Shown one piece after another: positions 32,622-42,727 of a stretch of 64,000 nt of DNA. How positions within the stretch are numbered: position 1 is the first letter of the stretch; the number at the start of each line of letters is the position of its first letter. Origin of the DNA: Platanthera guangdongensis (taxonomy: Eukaryota > Streptophyta > Magnoliopsida > Asparagales > Orchidaceae); the NCBI GenBank assembly GCA_039583875.1, contig CM077151.1, forward strand, positions 27,666,390-27,730,389. Direction: 5' to 3'. The notes beneath the pieces are model-generated. The model was not told the origin of the DNA, searched no databases, and worked only from the letters and a program-made list of their open reading frames with translations. A program made the position numbers and the translations under genes.

Positions 32622-32667
32622 CTACAAATTAAGGTAGAAATATGTTAGCTTCTTGAATACGGATTAA

Positions 32668-32893
32668 GGCACCGTTTGGCACGGTGGAGACGGTCATGAA
32701 CGCGACGGTTATGAACCGTCGTTCGTGAACGCGCCACCTCACCCAAGGAACTTCATCCACTTTTATATTCAAAATTAGTTTTCTTTTCTTGCATGGTCGC
32801 GGTCATAATAGTTGTCATGTCAAACATCCATTCTATGACGGTGGTGTTTTTGTCCAAAGTCATCGAAACAAAAATATCGCTCCAAATGGAGAC
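32668..32893. mobile_element. MITE, GGCACCGTTTGGC family (copy 6), TSD TAA, in LRR intron 2
   Basis: 226 bp, GGCACCGTTTGGCACGG...CGCTCCAAATGGAGAC, flanked by TAA at 32665-32667 and 32894-32896, the PIF/Harbinger-type target. Its right edge abuts the copia-3 TSD. Confidence 0.8.
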
Positions 32894-32900
32894 TAATGTT

Positions 32901-33063
32901 TGTTAATATATAACCCATTGTAAAGCCCATTTATGAGCTCATGTTGGTTTTTAGTTTAGTCCCACATTGTAGATTTGAGATTCCACTTCTCTTCTCTCCC
33001 TATATATTTGTACTCATACCATTGTTTATACCTAATGAATAGAAGACCTCTGTCATTCTAACA
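32901..33063 (+). repeat. copia-3 5' LTR
   Basis: TGTTAATATATAACCCATTG...CTGTCATTCTAACA. TATATATTTG near 33000 is a TATA candidate. Confidence 0.9.
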
Positions 33064-33720
33064 TGGTATCAGAGCCAGCGCTCGCACTCTGCTCGCGCCC
33101 CTGACCGCCCCTGTCTGCAGCTCCAGTCGCTCAATCCGTTGCTCCCTTCTCGCCCAGCCCGCATCAATCTGTTGCCCCCACCCCAGCCCGCCCCCGCAGC
33201 CCTCGGCTCGCCGACCCTAACTCGCCACCCTGCCTGCATCCCACATCCCGCAGCTCGCCCAGCCCTCAGCCCGCAGCTCGCTGCCCCCATCTCGCGCCTC
33301 TGTCCGCTTTCCCCCTAGCTCGCCGCACCTGGTCCCGCCCTCAGCCCACATCCTGCAGCTTGCCAAGCCATCCGCCCCAGCTCGCCACCCATAACTCGCC
33401 GCCCTGCCTGCAGCTCGCACAGCCCACATCCCGCACCTCGCCCAGCCCTCAGCCCGCAGCTCGCTGCCCCATCTCGCGCCTCTGCCCAGCCTCAGTCTGC
33501 AGCTCGCTGCTCTCCCGAGGTCGCCCGGCCTGTAGCTCGCCGCTCGCAACCCGCCAGGCCGCCTATCCGCCCGCTGCCCACAGCTCACTGCCCTCCCGAG
33601 GCCGCCCGGCCTGTAGCTCGCCGCCCGCAACCCGCCAGGCCACCTGTCCGCCTCTCGCAGTGCTCTCTGTTTTTCCCAACTCTGTTCGGCTACTCTCCAC
33701 TCCGGCGTCATGACCACCCG
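33064..33720 (+). other. copia-3 leader: primer-binding site and GC-rich repeat
   Basis: The primer site is TGGTATCAGAGCC at 33064-33076. The rest is an irregular repeat of CAGCTCGCCGCCC and CGCCCGGCCTGTAGCTCGCC words (33070-33660) without protein character. Confidence 0.7.
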
Positions 33721-34523
33721 TTGATCTCGCCACCTCTGAAAGCTACTGTCTTCCAACTTGCCACCGCCAGCGACTGGTCGGACTGGGCCCTTACTGTCGA
33801 AGCTGCTCTCTCCACTCGTGATCTCTGGAATCACATCATCGGTGCTCCCCCAACCTCTGCATGTCCTGCTCTCAGTTCTGCAAGCTCTACTATAACCCCT
33901 CTGCATCCACCGCTACCGCCACCACCTCCACTGCCGCGACCACCCCTGACGATGTTACTCTATGGCGATGCCGCGATCAGGCCATTCGGGCTTACATCTT
34001 GGAGTCTGTCGCTCGTCCGCTCCTCACTTCCATTGGTCGCCTCTCCTCCGCCCGCGCTATGTGGGAGTATCTTCGGGACCGCTTTGTTCCCCGCGGTGGA
34101 GCTCGCCGTCATCGTCTCATCTGTGATTCTCAGTCTGCTCGACAAGATGGGCGATCCATTCAGGACTTCTTCACCATGATGAGCACCTTCTGGCATGAAT
34201 TGGATTCCATGGTACCTTTACCCTGCGGGTGTGCTCGTTCCTTGGAGTTTCAGCGCCATCTCTCCGAGGGTCATCTCCATCAGTTCCTTGCTGCCCTGCG
34301 CCCCGAGTTTGCTCTCCTAGCAGCTCAGCTTCTTCATCGAGTTCCTCTTCCTACTTTGGATGAGGCCCTGATTGCCCTGTTTGATGAAGAAACTCGCCTT
34401 CGTCCTCCTATGGCTCCTCTGCCTCCTCAGCCCGACACAATTCTTATTGTTCGACCACGGGACATCACTGTTACCTGCAACTACTGTAAAAAGGTGGGGC
34501 ACATGAAGTTTGAGTGTCTCACT
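33721..34523 (+). pseudogene. copia-3 gag, frameshifted and cut by the gypsy insertion
   Basis: The N-terminal part TASDWSDWALTVEAALSTRD lies in one frame. After a shift near 33880 a second frame runs LWRCRDQAIRAYILESV, LARPEFALLAAQLLHR-type gag and the knuckle CNYCKKVGHMKFEC at 34471-34512. The knuckle ends at CLT where the Tekay element begins (target TCACT). Coding resumes at 46302. Confidence 0.8.
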
Positions 34524-37263
34524 TGTCACAACCCGCATTTTTCTCATTAATAAATAAATCAGAGCACGAGATAACTACGAGCTGTGATGCCACGTCAAGC
34601 AGGGGATAACTGCTGACGCTCAGGCAACACTCTAATCCTTCAAATCATAAGTTAAAATGAATAGAAAACTGATTTTTTAAATTAATTGGCCGTATCCCTC
34701 GGCTCAGTGGATCAGATAGTCCACGGTTTGAAAACTATTTTTACACGTAGCGGAAAAATACTTCATTATGTTTAACATCCTAAAAGAGCGCATAAGTGTC
34801 CTAAGAGGACAACTTACACTATGCAAGACCCTACATTTCAATTTATAATATTTATAAAGAAAACAATTTTTTTACGCATTTGGAAAATAATGATTGAGCT
34901 TTTATAAAACATGCTGATCATGCAATACATATAGTATTTTTTATAGGTTTTAAAGTAATTAGCCACCTAGCATAAAACATTCCCAGAGAGCAAGTGAAAT
35001 ACCACAAAACAGGTAAACTAGCAGTAAGCAAGACTAGTATAACACCAAGAATCACCAAGGAAAATCACCACGAGCGTCAACAACCTGACACGAACTCGCT
35101 GGCGAGCATGCATGTCTGTACTACTACAAAGCTAAAGAACTACCTCAAACAGGTGAGGAAAACACTGTCACAACGCAATCCACAAGGGAACTCCTGAAAT
35201 TAGCCGTTCAGCCGGCTACAGACCTGAACCTGAGGCATTCAAAAGAAGAACACCTCAGCAAGAAATAATAAAACAAGAGGCAAAGAAAAACATCAGATAA
35301 TAATCGAATGAAAAGAGCAGAAAGAAAAAGGGTTACCAACCCTGCAAGAGAAATGCTGAAAATCTCAGCTAAAGAATCCAAAAAAGGACAAAATGTAAGT
35401 ATAACAATCAGTAAAGTGAGAGAAATGCATCAAGTACTAAAACGTACCAAACTCTGCTCAAGCCTGCAGAGACAAAAAAGAAACCAATATGCATCAAATG
35501 AACAGTATGAAAGGAACTAACAGTCCTAAACTTGTAAATCGTTAGCACTGACACAAATCTCAAACCTGTGTCGGGGACTAAGAACAGTCACAACCGAACA
35601 ACCAGGTCCAGGTGTCTCAAGAGTACTAAAGGGGCCGCCACAGGGTCCACACACATAGAGTTCCAACCTCTTACAGGAACCCAAAATGTCCAAAGGAGGG
35701 AATGGTGGTGGCCACGGCTCGAACTCCCCCGGTACCATACTCCCTCAGAAACCCAGCTACCACATGCTAAGGATCCACGATTCGGCGCCAAAACTAGCCG
35801 ACAACAACACTTAGAAACTACCAAGTTCTACAACCAAAACCCGCCGAAATAGACTTAACCTAAATTCGGCGATACCCGCCGAATTATTTCCCACTACCCG
35901 CCGAATTATTTCCCCCTACCCGCCGAATTCAACTTAAAATAAATTTCGATATCTTCTTAGTTTAGGCCGACTACAAGCCCTAACCTAGGAATATTTCTAA
36001 TCTCACTCATACTACTCCGGTATTCTACGACAAGGAGAGTTAATAAGGCGAAATACAACCCATGGAGGCACGCAAGAGGGGAGAAATCCACTTGCCTCAA
36101 ATCGTCCTGAAAACGTCCACCCAAAATACTCCACCACGTAGATCCGTCCAAAAAGGGGGCACGCGGAGACGAGAGATCTACGAAAAAAACGGACAACCGG
36201 GGTTAGGGCCGAAAAAATCTATGGCGAAACGGTCACCGAAACGGGAAAAGCTTACCGCGATCTCGAAGCTCTCTCGCCGAGAGCTTTCCAACGCCGCGAT
36301 CGGATCGAAATTCCGTCCATCGGATCGGCGGTGGCGGCTGCCGGAAGGTTCGCGAACGAGAGGATCCGCACTCGCCTTTTTTTTCGCACAGGAGGGGGCT
36401 GCTGGTTCGGAGGAAGGAGAAAGGGGGGGGGGTTCTTTTTTTTTTATATATAAATACTTAATAATAATAAATTATATTTATTATTAATATAACATAAAGG
36501 GGGGGGGCGGCTCGATCGGCGGGAAAGGCAAAGGGGGGGGGGGGCTGAATCGGTGAGAATGGTAACCATTCTCACGATTCCTCTCCCCCTTTTTCTATTT
36601 TTTTTATTTATATATATATAATAATAATATTTATAATTATTATAAAATGATATAACATTATATCGTTACGGAGGGCCAAACGCGCGCCGAATCGAACGAA
36701 ATTCGCACCGTAGGAGAATGACGACGCTACGAATCCAACGGCGAAGTCGAAATCGAATTCCGACGCACCGTTTTCGAGATAATAATTTCTAAAGTTAACG
36801 GCGTACGCGAAAACATACAAACTTCAATCGCGCGTCGAGGCTCCGAAAATGCTCGGAACGCGACGAAACTTGACGAGCAAGTCTAAAATTAGCCGATCTA
36901 ATTTCCTAATGTAAAAATTTTCACTCCCGACGCAAATCCCAAAATTTGGCCGGTCAAACCTAACGAACGCAAAACGCGCTAACGACAAAGTCGGTAACAA
37001 AATCCGACGAACAAAACTCGGGCAAATTTCTCCCGAAGTCAAAACACAAGCATTCCCCAAGAGGCTCCACCGAGTCACCAAACAGACTCCGGCTCGCTAG
37101 GGAATCTTGCTACCAGGCATCACAAAGCCACGCAGGGAACCTAAAGAGATAAGAGCACGCTCTAACAACGTCACATGACCAACACGCGCTAACATAACGC
37201 TCTGACGTCATAATACGTCAAATAAGAAATTAAATAAATCACTGGAAAATCGGGGGAGTTACA
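34524..37263 (-). repeat. Tekay 3' LTR
   Basis: Plus-strand reading TGTCACAACCCGCATTTTTC...GGGGGAGTTACA. It contains poly-G tracts (36424, 36503, 36532), AT-rich runs and a hairpin around GTGAGAATGGTAACCATTCTCAC (36549-36571). Open frames in it are shared with the other LTR and have no protein homology I recognise. Confidence 0.92.
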
Positions 37264-37372
37264 GTCACTCCCCCTAAAAGAAAGTTTCGTTCCGAAACTT
37301 TACGCATAAAACACTTCTACCATAGAAAGAAAAAAAAATAACCAAGGGTTATCGAATGCTTACCGAGCACAG

Positions 37373-40036
37373 CTAGGAGAACAAATGAGGATGCGCCTCC
37401 CTCATAGCTGACTCCAACTCCCATGTCGCGCTCTCCACGTCTTGGTTTCTCCACAGAATCTTTACCATCGGTATTGTCTTTCTCCGCAACACTCGATCTT
37501 GCACATCCAAAACACGAATAGGATCTTCCACGTAGGAAAGGTTAGGCTCCAACTGGGGCACTGCATCCAGAACTTGTCTGTCACTTAGCACGCACCTCCG
37601 CAGTTGGCTCACGTGAAAAACATTGTGCACGCCAGAAAAATTTGCGGGCAATTTCAACTTGTAGGCTGACACACCAATCCGCTCCACAATTTCAAATGGT
37701 CCCACATACCTTGGGTCCAACTTATGGTTCTTACCGAACCTCTTCACTCCAACCATCGGGGAAACCTTAAGGAATATCATGTCCCCCACAGAAAATTCCA
37801 AAACGGACCTACGCTGATTGCCGTTCTTCTCGTATCGCTCTTGAGCTATCCGAAGCTTCTCTCGAATAAGCTTTACAGAGACTTCCATTTCTTCTAAGGC
37901 ATCTGCACCTAACATCGGCCTCTCACCAACCTCAGCCCAAAATAGAGGAGTTCTACATCGTCTTCCATATAGCGCTTCGAAAGGAGTCATTTGCAGACTC
38001 TCTTGATAACTGTTATTGTATGCGAACTCCATCAACCTCAAGCGTTCATCCCACGCTCCTCCGTGGTCTAATATATAACAACGGATCATATTTTCCACAA
38101 TCTGATTAACACGCTCCGTTTGACCATTGGTCTGTGGATGATATGCGGTAGAATATCTCAAGTCAGTTCCCAATCCTTCTTGAAGGCTCTTCCAGAAACG
38201 AGACGTAAACCTGAAGTCTCGATCTGATACTAAACTTACGGGTACTCCATGTAACCTGATAACTTCATTCAAATATAGTTCCGCTATCTTTTTCATCGAG
38301 TAACCAATCTGAAAGGGTACGAAGTGCGCACACTTTGTTAATCTATCAACAATCACCCAAACAGAGTCATGCCCTCGGGGAGATCTCGGCAAACCAGTAA
38401 TGAAATCCATTGAGATACTCTCCCACTTCCAAGTTGGAATCTCTAAAGGCGCTAACTTTCCACCAGGCCTTCCATGATCAGCCTTAACTCTTTTGCACGT
38501 AAAACATTCTGACACGAACCTTGCAATGTCACCCTTCATCCCAATCCACCAGGCAATCTGTTTCAAGTCCTTATACATTTTTGTAGACCCTGGATGGTAG
38601 GTCACACTTGAACCGTGTGCCTCACTGCACAACTTAACTCGAATATCTCGAAAATTGGGGACGCAAAATCTACCGCGGTATTTTAGAGTACCCGCGTCAT
38701 CGATCGAAAAGTCAGGCAGCTCCCCCTTCTCAGTTTTATTATGAAGGTGCAGTAGATCAGGATCGTCCTTTTGATGAAGCCTCGTAAGAGAAATCCATGA
38801 AGGCTCAGACACTTCCAAACTGCTTGGCGAGTCACATCTACCAACTGAAATATCCATTAAAAGGAACTCTTCTACTAACAACTCAGTGGAGAGATTGAAG
38901 ATTTTCCCTGTCTTCCTGCTTAAGGCGTCGGCTACCACGTTAGCCTTACCCGGATGGTATAGGATCTTCACTTCATAATCAGCCACATACTCTAACCATC
39001 TGCGCTGGCGCAAGTTCAACTCCTTTTGAGTGAAGACGTACTTCAAACTCTTATGATCTGTATAAATCTTGCACTGCGCGCCATACAACAAGTGTCTCCA
39101 TAATTTCAATGCATAAATAACTGCTGCGAATTCCAAGTCATGCGTAGGGTAGTTCCTTTCATGAATCTTAAGCTGTCTTGACCCATACGCAATCACTTTT
39201 CCTTCTTGCATCAGCACACAACCAAGACTCACGTGGGATACGTCCACGTAAACGGCATAGTCTAATCCTTCCGTAGGCAATGTCAATATCGGAGCAGTGC
39301 ACAGTCTATTCTTTAGCTCTTGGAATGCTTCTTCGCACTTATCGCTCCACACAAATGCTGCATTCTTCTGCGTCAATTTGGTCAATGGCGCAGATAATGT
39401 AGAGAAACCCTCTACAAATCTTCTATAGTAGCCAGTCAACCCTAGGAAGCTTCTTATTTCTTTGGGTGTGGCAGGCCTCGTCCATTCCATAACTGCGGCT
39501 ATCTTTTCTGGGTCGACAGAGATTCCGTTCTTGTTAACCACATGACCCAGGAAAGAAACCTGAGGCAACCAGAACTCGCATTTACTTAGCTTGGCGAACA
39601 ACTTATGGTCCCTCAAGGCAGATAAAACTAGACGCAAATGTTGGTCATGCTCCTCAACATTGCGTGAATACACCAACACATCGTCTATAAATACGACTAC
39701 AAACTTGTCCAGAAAGTCCTTGAAAACCATGTTCATCATGTCCATGAAAGCAGAAGGTGCGTTGGTCAAGCCAAACGACATCACCAAAAATTCAAAATGT
39801 CCATGTCTGGAACGGAAGGCAGTCTGCGGGATATCTGATTCACGGATCCTTAACTGGTGGTAGCCCGAACGAAGGTCAATCTTAGAGAACACGGCGCTGC
39901 CTCGCAGTTGGTCAAACAAATCATCTATCCTCGGCAACGGATACCTATTCTTGATCGTTACCTTATTTAGCTCTCTATAATCGATGCACAACCTCATCGA
40001 TCCATCTTTTTTCTTGACGAACAAAAACGGGAGCAC
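37373..40036 (-). CDS. Tekay pol: reverse transcriptase, RNase H, integrase, chromodomain
   Basis: 887 codons open without stops. RT has [34 protein letters not shown] and [11 protein letters not shown] (near residue 120). RNase H has [14 protein letters not shown] and [11 protein letters not shown]. The integrase HHCC region is [17 protein letters not shown]...CFTCKRVK, and its core is [25 protein letters not shown] and [14 protein letters not shown]. The C-terminus carries [11 protein letters not shown] and the group II chromodomain-like [32 protein letters not shown], which is thought to steer insertion to chromatin. The start is set by a 1-nt frame change against the protease ORF within a run of T near 40030, probably a single insertion. 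Confidence 0.92.
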   Translation of the reverse strand: MLPFLFVKKKDGSMRLCIDYRELNKVTIKNRYPLPRIDDLFDQLRGSAVFSKIDLRSGYHQLRIRESDIPQTAFRSRHGHFEFLVMSFGLTNAPSAFMDMMNMVFKDFLDKFVVVFIDDVLVYSRNVEEHDQHLRLVLSALRDHKLFAKLSKCEFWLPQVSFLGHVVNKNGISVDPEKIAAVMEWTRPATPKEIRSFLGLTGYYRRFVEGFSTLSAPLTKLTQKNAAFVWSDKCEEAFQELKNRLCTAPILTLPTEGLDYAVYVDVSHVSLGCVLMQEGKVIAYGSRQLKIHERNYPTHDLEFAAVIYALKLWRHLLYGAQCKIYTDHKSLKYVFTQKELNLRQRRWLEYVADYEVKILYHPGKANVVADALSRKTGKIFNLSTELLVEEFLLMDISVGRCDSPSSLEVSEPSWISLTRLHQKDDPDLLHLHNKTEKGELPDFSIDDAGTLKYRGRFCVPNFRDIRVKLCSEAHGSSVTYHPGSTKMYKDLKQIAWWIGMKGDIARFVSECFTCKRVKADHGRPGGKLAPLEIPTWKWESISMDFITGLPRSPRGHDSVWVIVDRLTKCAHFVPFQIGYSMKKIAELYLNEVIRLHGVPVSLVSDRDFRFTSRFWKSLQEGLGTDLRYSTAYHPQTNGQTERVNQIVENMIRCYILDHGGAWDERLRLMEFAYNNSYQESLQMTPFEALYGRRCRTPLFWAEVGERPMLGADALEEMEVSVKLIREKLRIAQERYEKNGNQRRSVLEFSVGDMIFLKVSPMVGVKRFGKNHKLDPRYVGPFEIVERIGVSAYKLKLPANFSGVHNVFHVSQLRRCVLSDRQVLDAVPQLEPNLSYVEDPIRVLDVQDRVLRRKTIPMVKILWRNQDVESATWELESAMREAHPHLFS

Positions 40037-40732
40037 CCCAAGGCGAAGAACTCGGCCTTATAAATCCGTTCTCAAGCAACTCGTCTAACTGGATACGCAA
40101 CTCCTCCAGTTCGCGTGGGGCCATCCGGTAAGGCGTCTTGGCAATAGGACGCGTACCCGGCTCCAAATCTATAACAAACTTCACGTCTCGATCAGGCGGG
40201 AGACCAGGAAGATTAGCTGGAAAGACATCAGAAAAATCACGAACCACCGGGATCTCCTTCAAACACGGCAAACTAACCTTGGTTTCTAAAACCGAAACCA
40301 AACAAGCAAAACATCCGGAATCTACAAGCTTCCGAGCACATACCGCCGATATAGTCGGAGAATCCTGGCGCGGATAACCGTAAACACTCCCGGGCTGACC
40401 GTTGTCCATCCTGAAGTCCAAGCGTTTACCCTTGCATTGGATCACAGCATCATATCTGGACAACCAGTCCATGCCTAGGATCACATCGAAGTCTTCCAGA
40501 TCCAACAGCTTCAAATCAGCAATCGCGAGAAAATCGCCTAGTAAAATCGGACAACTCTGAATACCCTGATCCGAAACTACAGAATCACCTGAAGGAAACT
40601 TGACACAGAACGCATCACCAACACGATCGAGATCCAAACGGTAACGCTCTACAAAGGCCCTAGCCACAAATGAGTGGGTAGCGCCGGAATCGAACAGAAC
40701 ACGCGTCCAGCGGTTCTTTACCTTAAATCGTC
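39975..40732 (-). pseudogene. Tekay protease and RT N-terminus
   Basis: After the putative intron it reads RFKVKNRWTRVLFDSGATHS, a retropepsin active site, then DFDVILGMDWLSRYDAVIQC and the RT lead-in [29 protein letters not shown]. There an extra T shifts the frame away from pol. Otherwise open. Confidence 0.85.
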
Positions 40733-40817
40733 CTATAAAATTGCACACGCGACTAAGGAAGCGAACGCTCAAAACTATAACTATGAGCTAAACATTAAAA
40801 CTAGGGGAGAATCTAAC
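40733..40817 (-). other. Candidate 85 bp spliceosomal intron at Tekay gag/protease junction
   Basis: On the minus strand GATATCAG|GTTAGATTC...ATTTTATAG|GACGATT. Unspliced, gag stops at TAG two bases into the interval and the frame changes because 85 is not a multiple of three. Removal joins VISG to RFKVKNRW in one frame, matching the usual VISGxFxVxxxxARVLFDSGA spacing of this clade. Confidence 0.5.
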
Positions 40818-42042
40818 CTGATATCACTTGCGTGGACGCCTGAGCTTCCTCCATAGAGACCACGTTCAACTTTCTTTTTCCCTTATCCACTCGCTGCGGC
40901 GGCGGCAAAGCCTGAAGAGGAACTGGCTGCAGAGTAAGCTGAGCTTGCGGGCACTGATACTTGAGATGACCCTCTTGACCGCACAAGAAACAACTTCTCG
41001 CCTTCTTTCAGCAATGGGCAGCATCGTGCCCCGGCTTCTTGCATACAGAACAAAGCAAGTCTTTCTTTGGGATACATTGAATCGCATGAATCTGCTCTTT
41101 CTTCTGAGCTCCTAATCTTTGATAGCACCTTTCCAATGGATGGCCCGGTCGGCCACAGAAACTGCATACCTCTCTGTTTCTCTTCCTCGGAGCAGCGTCA
41201 GGGACCTGAGTACTCTTACCCTCATCAGACTTTCTTTTATCTTTTCTCAGTTGTTGACCTCGATTCTTGGCGTTATCAATTGCCTCTACCTTTAAGGCAA
41301 CTTCCACCATACCAGCATAACTTGATGTCGCATAGGCACTTGCTAATTGTTGGACGTCACTCCTTAGCCCAGCCAGAAATCGCTTGCTTCTATTTTCATC
41401 GGAACTCACCAAGTCTGGGGCAAATCGGCTTAGCTTACTAAACTCGATTTCATACTCACTAACCGTGAGCTGCCTCTGCTTTAAGTGCAGGAAATCATTC
41501 ATCAGACGGTCCCTCTCTGCCGATGGCAGAAACTTGCTCAGAAGTAGCTCCTTAAAGGACTCCCAGGAACACCCGTCCTTCAGACCTTCTTTCTCCCTCA
41601 GCCACCAGCCCTTTGCCAACCCTTTGAGCTGATATGCGGCTAACATCACTTTCTGATTATCAGTGATCCCGGAGTATGAGAACATCTCCTCGATTGATAT
41701 CATCCAATCGTCTAAGACCATGTAATCTGCCTTGCCATCATACGTCGGAGGCCTAAGTCGCTGAAACTGAGAAATAAAGGTCATCTCTGCTGGCACCACG
41801 ACCGGAGGCACCAGAGGAGCGGGGGGAACAGGGACAGCTTGACCCACAACAGGGTCCTGAACTCTCGGAATTTGCCCTGCCACAACTGCTAACAAGGACT
41901 GGACCTGAGACTGCAAATCCACTACTTGCTTTGACAAGGCTTCATTGCTTTGTCGCAGACCTTCTATCATTGCACTGCTCTGCGCACCTGAAGATTCTCC
42001 CTCCGAATGGGGAGTCAACCTTGTCGAAGGACGCCTCGACAT
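40818..42042 (-). pseudogene. Tekay gag, with one in-frame stop
   Basis: It starts MSRRPSTRLTPHSEGESSGA at 42042 and carries the retrotransposon gag domain (VLDDWMISIEEMFSYSGI, QKVMLAAYQLKGLAKGWW). A run of Cys motifs follows (CSFCGRPGHPLERC, CSVCKKPGHDAAHC). A TGA at 41008-41010 follows HC where Trp is usual. The same frame continues KKARSCFLCGQEGHLKYQC to VISG at 40818. Only the TGA breaks it. Confidence 0.85.
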
Positions 42043-42727
42043 TCTAATGGAACAACAAAACACTAATCAGACACATAGCCCACCCACTAGAACCAAACAA
42101 CATAGTACAAACAATACATACTTAAGTACTTGCTCATGCTGCTAACTTGCTCTGGGAATTCAATAATGATGTTATGCTTATCCTACGATGATTCACTATC
42201 ATCACACTAACTCTTGTGCCTAGATCGGGAATGCATGAATTTATATTATTTTTTGACTCAAAAATTATGTGTGTACACATGTCATCCTGCAAATCTTTAG
42301 CTTGGCACGTTGTGCTTATGCAATGTTATGCTATGCATGATTGTGCTATGCATTCTAAAAAGGCCCTAATGCATGTTATGAGCGGCGTACACATGAAAAT
42401 GTTATGCATCCCATACTACATAACATTTTCATGCAATGAAAAAGAAAATGTGCTAGCCGCATTCATGTGGTGAGGTTATGCATCTCATACTACATAACCC
42501 TCACATGTTGCCTCCTATGGTGGATCCATATACAAACACATAGTATGCATCTCATACTACATAATATGTCTCGTATACTTCATGTCATGCTATGAGTGTA
42601 GTGTTCGTGCTTCAGCCAAGACGTGCTGATGACATATCGGTGTGTGTATGATATAACTCTAAACACCTAATACTTACAGGGACATGTTGCCCGACAATTT
42701 GTCAAGCAACCTCCCTCTGATACCAAC
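42043..42727 (-). other. Tekay untranslated leader with near-palindromic repeats
   Basis: Between primer site and gag. GTTATGCATCCCATACTACATAAC, GTTATGCATCTCATACTACATAAC and AGTATGCATCTCATACTACATAA recur at about 42399, 42473 and 42541, and ATGTTATGC words recur around 42320-42400. Confidence 0.7.

Noticed and set aside
35568..36487. Open frames in the Tekay LTR, repeated at 43768-44655
   Set aside because: Identical because they lie in the two LTRs; no homology and no initiation context.
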